Of a stretch of 11,250 nucleotides of DNA, positions 1-8,186 are shown piece after piece. This stretch comes from Bacillota bacterium. Its GTDB lineage: Bacteria > Bacillota > Clostridia > Acetivibrionales > DSM-1351. The stretch lies in contig JAEZIB010000077.1 in assembly GCA_023416275.1 (NCBI GenBank), forward strand, positions 1 through 11,250. Direction: 5' to 3'. Position numbers and translations under genes: made by a program. The notes under the pieces were generated by a model, which saw only the letters and a list, made by a program, of their open reading frames with translations, did not search any database and was not told the origin of the DNA. Position 1 is the stretch's first letter. Every line of letters starts with the position of its first letter.

Positions 1-74
1 GCTGTACACCCAGTAAAAATATAAGTGAACAACATTAGTGAACTAAGTAAAATACAGAATTTATCTAATCTCAT
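1..74 (-). CDS. Lipoprotein, N-terminal fragment (runs off the left edge)
   Basis: Only the first 24 codons are inside the window. They read as a lipoprotein signal peptide: MRLDKF, a hydrophobic stretch (residues 6-21), and a lipobox ending FTGC with the lipidated cysteine at residue 23. The start is well fixed, because GGGAGGA lies 6 bases before the ATG at 74-72. The gene has the same strand and the same type of signal peptide as the four binding-protein genes to its right, so it is probably a fifth member of the array. That is inference, since the mature domain is not visible. A promoter candidate with a perfect TTGACA lies just upstream. Confidence 0.75.
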   Translation of the reverse strand, partial: MRLDKFCILLSSLMLFTYIFTGCT

Positions 75-134
75 GCATATTCCTCCCAAAATCATGTTTA
101 TAAACCAAAATTTATATTATAGATTATATCATAA

Positions 135-165
135 ATCATATTTTAAATATTAAAGTTCGTGTCAA
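135..165 (-). promoter_or_regulatory. Candidate sigma-A promoter for the truncated lipoprotein gene
   Basis: On the minus strand a perfect -35 box TTGACA (165-160) is followed after 19 bases by TATGAT (140-135). The spacer is longer than the usual 17, which weakens the call. It sits after the end of the decayed gene and about 60 bases before the lipoprotein ATG, where a promoter would be expected. Confidence 0.4.
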
Positions 166-211
166 TTTACTGTAGGAAAATTATTTAGAGACCTCAACGT
201 TTATATTTCAA

Positions 212-567
212 TTAACACATTGAATTTAGTTCCCTATATAGACCTGCAATTTTACCAGTATTAAATACTGTAATATTCCCTGCGTTCTCATTTAAATTTC
301 ATCCAATATATCACCACAACAAACTTGTATCTATCTCAAAAAGTCTACTGAAAATATTCTTCAATTCATCCGTTATACATAAATTATCCTCAAACACCTT
401 CATACTATACCTCAAAAAAAGATAATAGCTAAGTAACTTTAATACTAGATTTACTATTTTATTTAAATCAACTTCCCCAGGTAAGAAGTTTAATCGGTGC
501 TCAAACTTATCAATGTTGTCGCTATAATAATTACTTGAAGTTCATAAAAATACTCTTCATCACTCAT
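212..567 (-). pseudogene. Decayed small cytosolic protein gene downstream of the binding-protein gene
   Basis: Read on the minus strand, an ATG at 567-565 overlaps the last codons and stop of the upstream binding-protein gene by 8 bases, as in translationally coupled genes. It begins MSDEEYFYELQ and then loses frame. Near 524-530 one base appears to be missing; in the shifted frame the sequence continues as protein-like text (NIDKFEHRLNFLPGEVDLNK, later MKVFEDNLCITDELKNIF). Two in-frame TGA codons follow (311-313 and near 302), after which the same frame still reads ENAGNITVFNTGKIAGLY and ends in TAA at 214-212. Restored, the product would be about 118 residues, charged, with no signal peptide. 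I do not recognise the family. Reading-frame quality across three disruptions argues for a real but inactivated gene; sequencing error could explain the frameshift but hardly all three. Confidence 0.6.
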
Positions 568-659
568 TCAAATACAGCATTACCTTATCCTGAATGATTT
601 CTGCTGTCCTCTCTGCACTATACTTTCCATCTATAAAAGCCTTTGCCTCGCTGTCGATA
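560..659 (-). repeat. Near-identical 3' gene end, copy A (pairs with 2007-2106)
   Basis: Counting from the stop codon, the last 100 bases of this gene differ from those of the 2007-3365 gene at only four positions (offsets 15, 50, 69 and 100). The following roughly 107 bases differ at about 16 positions, and similarity then falls steeply. The match starts at the stop codon and does not extend past it. Confidence 0.85.
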
Positions 660-1927
660 ATATTATAGACTTGAGTATCTACGGTATCGCATACACTGAT
701 TTTTTGTATCTCTTTGTATTGTTCTTTAACCTGTGCTTTCCTTTTTTCTGAATCATATTCACCATTCTCTGGTTTGGTATTATCAAGGTTACTAATATAA
801 AAGTTTACGTTGTTTAAATATGCGTTATTATTAACAGGTATAGAGAAAAACCCCTTTAAATCATCAACTTTCTGATATTCTTCGGTTAGAAGTAACTTAA
901 TGAATTCAAAAGCTTCTTTTTTATATTTACATTTAGAATTAATTGCAAGATACAGCATAGGTTCTAACAGAATACTCTTTTTCTTTGCATACTTAGGGAA
1001 TAAATAAGTATTGGCTTCTTTATTGTTTTTATCTCTTGACCAAAGCAGTGAATCCATATTATTTATTATTAAGGAATTACCATTGTTAAAGTCCGGACAA
1101 ACTATAGAACTACCAAAAGTATCATCACTAGAATAATACACTATATCTTTTGGAATTTCTGTCTTTACAGAATATAGCTTCTTATAAATATTCAGTAAAT
1201 CTATAAATTCCGTAGAATCAAATTTTGCGTTCTTTTTATTTAGATCAACAAAACTTAATCCGCTTATTTTAACGATATCACTCAGTGTAAAATTGTGCAG
1301 GGTCATAAAGTACTTTCCAGTACCTTTATTTTTTTGCATAAATGCATATACTTCATTGGTAAAATTCTCAAGAGTATAATTTTGTCCCTCTGTAGTAAAT
1401 CCGTTCTTTTTTAAGACCCCTTCTTTTGCAAAATACGTACTGAAGTTATAGCGTAGAGGTATTAAAAACCTCTTTCCATCAATTATGCCGCTATTCATTA
1501 CCTTTTGGTTATAATCTGTGAGTTTGAAATTTTTATCTTTTTCAATAAACTCATTAAGGTCATAGAATATTCCTGATTTAGCAGTCTTATGTACAGCTGT
1601 TAGCAACCCCATCTTGGGGTCAATCCTTATAATATCAGGTCCTTCCCCTACAGATAGACTAGTTATATACTTGTTTTTATATTCCTCGCTATAAGTAATT
1701 ACATCTCCATAATTTATACTTATATCTGTATGTGTTTCATTGAATTGCTTAATAGCAGCAAGTATATAACGATCATAGCTCAGCACATCAATCTTTATTT
1801 CCGCTTTTACGTTCTTACTTTTTCTTGAATCCACATCATCGCTGCTTGAACAAGCTGTTACCGATACAAGTGCTGTTATCATTAAAAGTAAGACCCTACA
1901 CATTTTTGCTTTCATAGTTACGTTCAT
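560..1927 (-). CDS. Extracellular solute-binding lipoprotein, family 1 (paralog A)
   Basis: This is an ABC-type sugar-binding protein of the SBP_bac_1/UgpB kind, lipid-anchored outside the membrane. The signal peptide ends in SVTAC, with Cys26 as the lipidation site. Family landmarks are GEGPDIIRIDP (94-104), FYDLNEFIEKD (121-131) and GKRFLIPLRY (151-160). The C-terminus is a conserved SAERTAEIIQDKVMLYLNE. The length of 455 residues is normal. The start is uncertain: AAGGA lies only about one base from the first ATG and 13 from the ATG at codon 5 (1915). Codon 5 gives an N-terminus (MKAK) that matches the neighbour's MKTK. It lies 79 bases after the 2007-3365 gene with no terminator between, so the two are likely cotranscribed. 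The ligand cannot be told from sequence. No permease is nearby. Confidence 0.9.
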   Translation of the reverse strand: MNVTMKAKMCRVLLLMITALVSVTACSSSDDVDSRKSKNVKAEIKIDVLSYDRYILAAIKQFNETHTDISINYGDVITYSEEYKNKYITSLSVGEGPDIIRIDPKMGLLTAVHKTAKSGIFYDLNEFIEKDKNFKLTDYNQKVMNSGIIDGKRFLIPLRYNFSTYFAKEGVLKKNGFTTEGQNYTLENFTNEVYAFMQKNKGTGKYFMTLHNFTLSDIVKISGLSFVDLNKKNAKFDSTEFIDLLNIYKKLYSVKTEIPKDIVYYSSDDTFGSSIVCPDFNNGNSLIINNMDSLLWSRDKNNKEANTYLFPKYAKKKSILLEPMLYLAINSKCKYKKEAFEFIKLLLTEEYQKVDDLKGFFSIPVNNNAYLNNVNFYISNLDNTKPENGEYDSEKRKAQVKEQYKEIQKISVCDTVDTQVYNIIDSEAKAFIDGKYSAERTAEIIQDKVMLYLNE

Positions 1928-2006
1928 TTCCTTTCACTAGTTCGGAAATTTCGTTGAATACAATTACATAAATTCTTATAGATTTATCTAACGTGTATTT
2001 CCTAAA

Positions 2007-2106
2007 TCACTCATTCAAATAGAGCATTACCTTATCCTGAATGATTTCTGCTGTCTTCTCTGCACTATACTTTTCATCTATAAAAGCCTTTGCCTCGCTG
2101 TCGATG
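2007..2106 (-). repeat. Near-identical 3' gene end, copy B (pairs with 560-659)
   Basis: This is the partner of the 560-659 segment, with four mismatches in 100 aligned bases. The high nucleotide identity includes synonymous positions, which points to recent duplication or gene conversion confined to the gene's end rather than protein-level selection alone. Confidence 0.85.
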
Positions 2107-3365
2107 ATTTCATAGACCTGAGCATCTAAAGTGTCGCATACACTGATTCTTTGTATTTCTTTGTATTGCTCTTTTACTTGCGCTTTTCGTTTTTCTGCAT
2201 CATATTCACCATTAACTGCTTGGGTATTACCAAGATTACGTAAATAGAAGTTAACATTGTTGAAATAGGCATTATTATTGACTGGTATACATAGCATAAA
2301 ACTATCTTGTATAGAATTATCCTGAAACTTTTCAGACAAAACCAACTTAAGGAATTCATATGCTTCATTTTTATAGGTAGAATTTGAATTTATTGCAAAA
2401 GATAAAACTGTTTCTATAAGGATGTTCTTTTTATCAGTATATTGAGGGAATAAATAATTATTTAATTTCTTGTTCAATCCATCTCTAAACCATACTAGTG
2501 GTTCTTGATTACCCATTATTAACGCTGTATTATTGTCTAATTCCGAACAGTCTGAAGTTATTTCTTTTGAAGCCCCACTACCCGATGAAGTTGCAGTAAA
2601 TTTAGTTTTTTCTTTCACCGCTGGATACAACTTTTTATAAATGTCCAACAGATCTATAAATTCATGAGACATAAACTTTGCTTCTTTTTTTTCATGGTCA
2701 ACAAGACTTAACCCACTAATTTTAACTATACTGCTGAATACGAATTTACCATTATATATCATAAAACACTTTCCATTATTTGAGTTCTTCTGCATAAACT
2801 TTGTTGCCGCATCTGCCATATAGTCAAGCGTCCACTTTGAATCCTCTGTGATAATACCATTTTCTTTCAAAACTTCAAATCTAGAATAAAATGTTGGGAA
2901 TGTATAGCATATAGGTATAAAAAACCTTTTCCCATTGATTATCCCTTCATCTAATACCTTTTGATTATAATCTGACATTTCGAAGCTTTTATCCTTGTTG
3001 ATCACCTCATTAAGGTCATATAGTATTCCAGAATTGGCTACTTTATTAACGGCTGATAATAACCATGGTTCAATTCTTATTATGTCAGGTCCTTCTCCTG
3101 ATATAAGTTCTGTTATGTACTTATTTTTATATTCATCATTACGAGTTACAGTATCATAATTTATCTTGATAGTTTTATGAGTTTCATTGAATTCCTTAAT
3201 TGCAGCGAGTAAATAGTATTCCCTTTCCATAACATCAATTTTTATTTCTGCTGTAGCTGCATTAGTTTTGCTTGCTTCCTTTACTGTTTCATCACTTGAA
3301 CATGATGTTATTTGTACAAGTGTTATTATTAATAATAAAATAACTATATAATTTTTAGTTTTCAT
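2007..3365 (-). CDS. Extracellular solute-binding lipoprotein, family 1 (paralog B)
   Basis: This is a sugar-type ABC binding protein of 452 residues, anchored at Cys22 after a lipobox ITSC. The start is firm: AAGGGA lies 7 bases before the ATG. Motifs in order are GEGPDIIRIEP (90-100), ILYDLNEVINKD (114-125), SDYNQKV (131-137) and GKRFFIPICY (145-154). The C-terminal helix ends AEIIQDKVMLYLNE. It is the closest relative of the 560-1927 product: the last 69 residues differ at about 8 positions, but the middle of the protein (roughly residues 240-300) is poorly alignable and holds a Ser/Gly-rich insert (SSGSGAS). It appears to be the first gene of a unit reading on into 560-1927 and then the decayed small gene. 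The substrate is unknown. Confidence 0.92.
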   Translation of the reverse strand: MKTKNYIVILLLIITLVQITSCSSDETVKEASKTNAATAEIKIDVMEREYYLLAAIKEFNETHKTIKINYDTVTRNDEYKNKYITELISGEGPDIIRIEPWLLSAVNKVANSGILYDLNEVINKDKSFEMSDYNQKVLDEGIINGKRFFIPICYTFPTFYSRFEVLKENGIITEDSKWTLDYMADAATKFMQKNSNNGKCFMIYNGKFVFSSIVKISGLSLVDHEKKEAKFMSHEFIDLLDIYKKLYPAVKEKTKFTATSSGSGASKEITSDCSELDNNTALIMGNQEPLVWFRDGLNKKLNNYLFPQYTDKKNILIETVLSFAINSNSTYKNEAYEFLKLVLSEKFQDNSIQDSFMLCIPVNNNAYFNNVNFYLRNLGNTQAVNGEYDAEKRKAQVKEQYKEIQRISVCDTLDAQVYEIIDSEAKAFIDEKYSAEKTAEIIQDKVMLYLNE

Positions 3366-3714
3366 TGCTACTTCCCTTCTTTCATTTTATCAGTACATCA
3401 GTCATGAGTGTCGGACATATTATTCGCAAATGTCTAGATAACTATCAAATGGTAATACCGCCAATCCATTTAACACTTAAATTATAAAGTAATATTATTT
3501 TAATTTCATGGTTATTGATACAATATTAACTATTTATTTACATATAGTTCATAAAATAGTTTATTTTACTTATTTAACTTTTCCCTTAAAATTGGGTTTG
3601 AATTTAATAAACTCAGCTTATAATACTTTGTTTTTAAAAGCCTAAACAATATTTGAGTACATCAACAAAAACTGTTTTCTTATACTCTTCCATTAAAAAA
3701 GCTATATCAATATA
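3366..3714. other. AT-rich intergenic region upstream of paralog B
   Basis: About 350 bases with no supported gene. It should hold the promoter for the 2007-3365 gene, but I find no convincing -35/-10 pair at good spacing. One AT-rich inverted repeat is visible: AACTATTT at 3528-3535 and AAATAGTT at 3554-3561, 8 perfect base pairs with an 18-base loop. Its role is unknown. Confidence 0.5.
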
Positions 3715-3767
3715 TAAAAACAGCCAAACTACCTTGCCTTTAAAAAGAGACTAGTTGTAGCTTGGCT
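3715..3767 (-). terminator. Intrinsic terminator after the 3777-5087 gene
   Basis: On the minus strand AGCCAAGCTAC (3767-3757) pairs over 11 positions with GTAGTTTGGCT (3732-3722), including one G-U pair. TTTTTA follows the stem directly. It begins 10 bases after the stop codon of the binding-protein gene. This closes the 5288-6553/3777-5087 block and separates it from the next pair. Confidence 0.8.
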
Positions 3768-3776
3768 ATGTGCATT

Positions 3777-5087
3777 TTATTCATTTAAGTAAATTGATAC
3801 CCGACCATCTATGATTTTAGCCGTCTGTTCCGCTGTTCTACTACCCTTTATATATTCTGGTAATTCTGCTTCAATTATTTGATAAACTTCATTTTCAAAC
3901 AATTTGCCCACACCAATGCTAGACCTTATTTTATTCATTTGTTCTGCAAGCAGTTTTGGCAATGGAACCTTTCCCGAGTCTTGTTCGGATAAATAAAAAC
4001 TCATGTCTAAATTATAGGCACTCTTTGTTACCGGTGTAAATCTATAGGGATCATAATTATTAGCATTTTGCTGGAATTCATCAGTCAATAAAATCTTTAT
4101 GTATTTATAAGCCTCCATTTTGTTCTCGCAATTTTTATTTATGCTTAATAAGTGATAGGGCCAAACAATATTTGGATCATTTTTCTTTAAAGTAGGAATG
4201 CTAAATATGTTAATTTGTTCATTAATACCTAGTTCACTATTTGTAATGCTCAATAATTTTGGATTATCTATTTCAGAAAAATTTTCAACCACTACAATAT
4301 CATTTTTTAACAAGTCATTTCTATTATTATATTTAATTTTTATATCGGTTGGACATATAGCAGGATAGATATCCTTGTATAGCTTTAATAATTCAATAAA
4401 TTCTTTTGAATTGAAGGATGTTTTTTTTATTTCATAGTCTATAAATGGATTGTTTATAGAAGACAATATCTGAGTAAAGTTGAGACTATCAATGAAATAT
4501 TTATTTTTAGATTTATTCTCAGCAATAAATTTCTTAATAATGCCAGCAACATTCTTCCATGTCCATTCAACATCTTTAAGCTTGATGTTATTCTTATTTA
4601 GTATCTCTTGTGATGTATAAAAACCACAATTCATATAATTTATAGGCATAAAATACCTTTTATCATTAATAATACCATACTCAAGGATTTTCTCGTTGTA
4701 ATCAGATAATTTAAAGCTCGTATCCTTTTCTATAATCTCATTTAAGTCACAAAAAACACCATTAGAGCAAATTCTATATATATTAGTAAGAAGGCTAAGT
4801 TGATTCACTATTATATCTGCCCCTTGTCCAGACAATAGCTCTGTAGTGTTTTTATTCTTATATGCTTCAATATCTGTAAAAATCTTAGCATTTATTTTGA
4901 TATCCTGGTTCTCATTATTATACTTATCCACCGCATCCAATAGAGTTTTATCAGAATCTAACAAGTTAATTGTCAGTTCAGCTTTACCGTCATTTACAAC
5001 CTCTACATCTTTTGAGCAGGAGGCGTTGATTCCTAGCAACAATGCTATAAGTATAACTACACTTAATTTTTTAATCAACTTAGACAT
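3777..5087 (-). CDS. Extracellular solute-binding lipoprotein, family 1 (paralog C)
   Basis: This is a 436-residue sugar-type ABC binding protein. The signal peptide ends in NASC with Cys24 as the lipid anchor; Asn at -3 is a slightly unusual lipobox residue. AAAGG lies 7 bases before the ATG, so the start is firm. Landmarks are SGQGADIIV (86-94), VFCDLNEIIEKD (111-122), LSDYNEK (127-133) and DKRYFMPINY (142-151). The C-terminus is RTAEQTAKIIDGRVSIYLNE. It is clearly homologous to the other three binding proteins here but more distant from the A/B pair. The gene follows the 5288-6553 gene by 200 bases and is followed by a strong terminator. Whether it has its own promoter is not clear. Its codons are strongly AT-biased. 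Confidence 0.92.
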   Translation of the reverse strand: MSKLIKKLSVVILIALLLGINASCSKDVEVVNDGKAELTINLLDSDKTLLDAVDKYNNENQDIKINAKIFTDIEAYKNKNTTELLSGQGADIIVNQLSLLTNIYRICSNGVFCDLNEIIEKDTSFKLSDYNEKILEYGIINDKRYFMPINYMNCGFYTSQEILNKNNIKLKDVEWTWKNVAGIIKKFIAENKSKNKYFIDSLNFTQILSSINNPFIDYEIKKTSFNSKEFIELLKLYKDIYPAICPTDIKIKYNNRNDLLKNDIVVVENFSEIDNPKLLSITNSELGINEQINIFSIPTLKKNDPNIVWPYHLLSINKNCENKMEAYKYIKILLTDEFQQNANNYDPYRFTPVTKSAYNLDMSFYLSEQDSGKVPLPKLLAEQMNKIRSSIGVGKLFENEVYQIIEAELPEYIKGSRTAEQTAKIIDGRVSIYLNE

Positions 5088-5287
5088 ATGATTACCTTTC
5101 TTTTAGCTGAAAATTCTTATCACTTATACTAATAAAATGTGAAACCTCACTTAAAACAGACGCATTTGTGGCAATAGAGCGAAACTCACAAAGATTGTTA
5201 AAAGCTAACCTACCAGCCCCATTTGTTTACCTACTAAAGTGATGCTATCGTGGAGGTACGTATACGCTTTTCAAAATCTGACAATAT

Positions 5288-6553
5288 CTACTCATTCAAA
5301 TACAATGAAACCTTCTCATCAATTGCTTTAGCTGTCTGCTCAGCTGTCTTTTTTCCGCTTAAAAAATAAGGAAGTTCTTTATTAATTATTTCTAGTACAC
5401 TTGCATCAATCAGAGAGCAGCTATTCACAGTTTTAAACAGCTCCTCAATCTGAGAATCTGATCTAATTATTTTAACAAGCTCAAGCTGCTCATTGAATGC
5501 CGCTTTGTTTACGGGAACACCTATGGTCTCATTCATTTGATTTTCTTTAGATAAAATTGTCTTTATATAATCAAAGGCTTCTTTTTTATATCTGCACTTA
5601 GATGTAATTGCCACTATTCTATCAACCCGTGCATTAGTACCTTTTTGTCCGTCTAAAGTCGGATATGGCAAAATTATTGCATCCTCGCCAAATGCTTTAT
5701 TATAGTCATTGAAACCAAAACTATCTCCTACTCCTGTACAAAAAACAGATTGAAGCACACTTAGCATTTCCATTTTTTCATGGTCCGTTTGACTTGAGAA
5801 TTCTTCAATTGGACATACATGAGGTTCAATACTTTTGTAGGTTTGCAGTAGCTTGATAAATTGTGGAGTATTAAATTTTGATATTTTATTCTCGTAGTTC
5901 ACAAAAGTTTTTTGCTCGGAGAATAAAAGACTACTGAAATCAAAAAAAGGTGAAATGAAATATTTACTTGCTCCCTTTCCTTCTCTAAAATACTCCTTTT
6001 CAGCATTTACCAGTTCATCCCAGGTCCAGTTTGCTGTATTAAGCTTAAAATCACCCAATACTGCCTTGTATGTATAGAAATAGCAAAAAGTATAGTCTAT
6101 GGGCATCATATACCTTTTTCCATTATAGGTACATGAATCCATTACCTTTTGGTTGTAATCTTCAATTTTAAAGGACTTATCTTCAGAAATCAGAGGATTG
6201 AGATCGCATAGAATCCCACTGTCAGATAATTTGCTGATAGGCGGTAATATATATGAAGGTAATGATATAATATCTGCACCTGTACCAGCAGCAAGCTGTG
6301 CTTTTAATTTTAAAACAAAGGCTTCTACTTCTTGATTGTTTATAACTGTTTCTATAAATTTAATTTCATTATGCTTTTCCTTAAATTCAGCTAGTACCCT
6401 ATCGTTAATAGATTTGTCCTGCTCAAGATAACATACCTGCAATACATTGTCAGGCGCACTTTCTATTTTTTTAGCTGTGCCTCTATTTTCACAGCCTGCA
6501 CTTAGTACAGCCAATGTTATAGCTAATATTAAATAGACATATTTTTTATACAT
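5288..6553 (-). CDS. Extracellular solute-binding lipoprotein, family 1 (paralog D)
   Basis: This is a 421-residue sugar-type ABC binding protein. I start it at the ATG at 6553, where GGGAG lies 5 bases upstream and the N-terminus becomes a proper signal peptide: MYKKYVYLILAITL with lipobox LSAGC and lipidated Cys21. The open frame extends to a TTG at 6583, but that start would add ten residues before the positive n-region and is less likely. Motifs are AGTGADIIS (89-97), ILCDLNPLISED (114-125), EDYNQKVMDS (131-140) and GKRYMMPIDY (145-154). The end is KTAEQTAKAIDEKVSLYLNE. It is the first gene of its block. It is cysteine-richer than its paralogs. The ligand is unknown. Confidence 0.9.
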   Translation of the reverse strand: MYKKYVYLILAITLAVLSAGCENRGTAKKIESAPDNVLQVCYLEQDKSINDRVLAEFKEKHNEIKFIETVINNQEVEAFVLKLKAQLAAGTGADIISLPSYILPPISKLSDSGILCDLNPLISEDKSFKIEDYNQKVMDSCTYNGKRYMMPIDYTFCYFYTYKAVLGDFKLNTANWTWDELVNAEKEYFREGKGASKYFISPFFDFSSLLFSEQKTFVNYENKISKFNTPQFIKLLQTYKSIEPHVCPIEEFSSQTDHEKMEMLSVLQSVFCTGVGDSFGFNDYNKAFGEDAIILPYPTLDGQKGTNARVDRIVAITSKCRYKKEAFDYIKTILSKENQMNETIGVPVNKAAFNEQLELVKIIRSDSQIEELFKTVNSCSLIDASVLEIINKELPYFLSGKKTAEQTAKAIDEKVSLYLNE

Positions 6554-6923
6554 AAGCTCTCCCATCCTCATAGGTATATTCAATAAAGCATCCCTTGTAT
6601 TGTCTCTTTTTGAAATAATTGACCTAAACTTCGCATATTAAATACCTAATTTTTTTGATTTAAGTACTTTTTATTTTTTTATCAAGTAGCACTTGTATCA
6701 TCATAACATTGCTAAAACAATTTATATTACAACGCTTTAATCCTAACATCAATCTTAGAAGGTTGAATAATTAACATTCAAGAATTATATTCTTTATGAG
6801 TTTTACAATAGCTATTTCTTATTATATACACTCCCTAATTATTTTTTTGCTACTATTTGTAACATTATGTATTAAATACTAAATATTACTCATAACTAAT
6901 AATCCAATGTTAGCAAAGATATC
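6554..6923. other. AT-rich intergenic region upstream of paralog D
   Basis: About 370 bases without a supported gene. Two competing sigma-A-like promoter pairs face the 5288-6553 gene on the minus strand. One is TTGATG (6752-6747) with TAATAT (6729-6724), spacer 17. The other is TTGAAT (6781-6776) with TAAGAT (6757-6752), spacer 18. Each matches 4 of 6 positions in both boxes, so neither is secure. TTGAAT at 6763-6768 and ATTCAA at 6776-6781 form a perfect 6-base inverted repeat that could be an operator. No terminator is evident for the gene ending at 6924. Confidence 0.35.
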
Positions 6924-7601
6924 CTACAACAACTCCCTCTCCTTAAAGCTCATATACCTATTGCCTGCTGTAATAATATGATCAACAACAGCAACTGATA
7001 TAGGCTCAAGAGCTGCTTTTATTTTTTTAGTCAATTCAATATCCTCCTTCGATGGATTTAAGCTTCCACCAGGATGGTTGTGTGCAAGTATTACGCTATT
7101 AGCTTGATGTCTCAGAACCAATTCAACTACCAATCTAGGATACACAGGCACTTCATTTAATGTCCCCTCATGAAGTAGGCAAGCATAATTCACCCTATTC
7201 TGCGAATCCAAGCAAATTACGTAAAATGCCTCATATGTTCTTCCTGCAAATAAGGCTACTGAGTATTCGCCCGCTTTGGTTGTGCTGTTTAGAGAAGGCT
7301 TTTCTCCCCATTTCCCTTTAAGGTACCTTCTTGATAATGAGGGTATCATTGAAAGAAGAATAGCAGTATTTTCACTCACCTCACATCTTTTACATATGTC
7401 CTTTGAATCTGCTTCAAACAAACCTGCCAAAGAACCATACTGGCTAATCATTTTATGTGCCAGCTCATTTGTATCCCTCATTGGAATACAGTAAAACAGC
7501 AGCAGTTCCAGCACCTGATAATCCTCAAATGCATCTATCCCCTCTGCTAAATATCTCATTTTAATTCTTTTTCGATGTCCTTCATGTAATTTCTTTTCCA
7601 T
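6924..7601 (-). CDS. radC: RadC family JAMM/MPN+ domain protein
   Basis: This 225-residue protein is the normal RadC length. The N-terminal part (1-70) begins EGHRKRIKMRYLAEG with a LELLLFY helix and DTNELAHKMI, as in the clostridial RadC subgroup. The C-terminal part (about 105-225) is the JAMM/MPN+ domain, with HNHPGG (174-179) followed by PSKED. The presumed metal ligands are His174, His176 and Asp187, and the upstream EGTLNEV segment is also present, so the site looks intact. RadC was named for DNA repair, but its real biochemical role is unsettled; a metal-dependent hydrolase activity is inferred from the fold. AGAGG lies 5 bases before the ATG. The gene stands alone here, away from the maf-mreB cluster where many Firmicutes keep radC. 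It may therefore be a second, accessory copy. Confidence 0.92.
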   Translation of the reverse strand: MEKKLHEGHRKRIKMRYLAEGIDAFEDYQVLELLLFYCIPMRDTNELAHKMISQYGSLAGLFEADSKDICKRCEVSENTAILLSMIPSLSRRYLKGKWGEKPSLNSTTKAGEYSVALFAGRTYEAFYVICLDSQNRVNYACLLHEGTLNEVPVYPRLVVELVLRHQANSVILAHNHPGGSLNPSKEDIELTKKIKAALEPISVAVVDHIITAGNRYMSFKERELL

Positions 7602-8186
7602 GGAAGCCTCTTAAAATTTGATTAGATTTTTTGATTTTTAAGCAACTTAAACAAGATAAAACAACCAAAAGCCAATTGTAATGCTTTAGCGCATTTTTGC
7701 TGACATATCAACGTGTTTTTTTGACTGCTAAATAGCTATTAATCACTCAAACCTCGCACATCAAAATATACTTGTAACTACTGATGTTATCATCCTTCAA
7801 CCGAATGGAATATGTATTTTTATAAAAACATAACTAAAGTCAATTACCGTTCAATGCCTTCGCCAATAAGTTATCAGTTTTTAAACGAGTTATATTATTA
7901 ACTCAGTTTGATTCTAAATTTGTTTTATGACTTCTAGGTTATCGTCCAATAGCATCAAATTTTTACCGATAGTAATTTACTTTTTATTCCACATTGCAAA
8001 TATTTCAGTGATGAAAACACCACTCGTTCTTGATAAAAAGTAGTACTAGTATGAATATAATATTAGCTACAACATTTGATATTACAAGGCTATAAGCGAT
8101 ATATCTAACTGAGAAGTCCTCTTATTTATATAAATTTGTAATATTTGTCCATAAGCATCATATTAGTAATACTGGGGGATGATTAT
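7602..8186. other. Long AT-rich intergenic region between divergent genes
   Basis: About 585 bases between the minus-strand radC and a plus-strand small gene. It must contain both promoters. A weak plus-strand candidate is TTGATA (8076-8081) with TATATC (8100-8105), spacer 18. I find no secure radC promoter. Small AT-rich inverted repeats such as AATGC/GCATT around 7680-7695 are visible but unremarkable. No coding remnant stands out in any frame. Confidence 0.4.

Noticed and set aside
3640..3700. Minus-strand 19-codon open frame starting MEEYKKTVF
   Set aside because: No ribosome binding site is seen, and it does not resemble the decayed gene at 212-567.
4846..5091. Plus-strand open frame of 81 codons
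   Set aside because: It lies wholly antisense to the N-terminal part of a clear binding-protein gene and has no ribosome binding site; it mirrors the signal peptide coding region.
5170..5200. TTTGTG/CACAAA inverted repeat upstream of the 3777-5087 gene
   Set aside because: Only six pairs with a 16-base loop; it resembles the 10340-10364 repeat slightly but is too weak to call an operator.
6580..6636. Minus-strand 18-codon open frame (MRSLGQLFQKETIQGMLY) ending 26 bases before the paralog D start, possible leader peptide
   Set aside because: Only a weak AGG precedes its ATG, and it has no run of regulatory codons or attenuator hairpin; short open frames are expected by chance.
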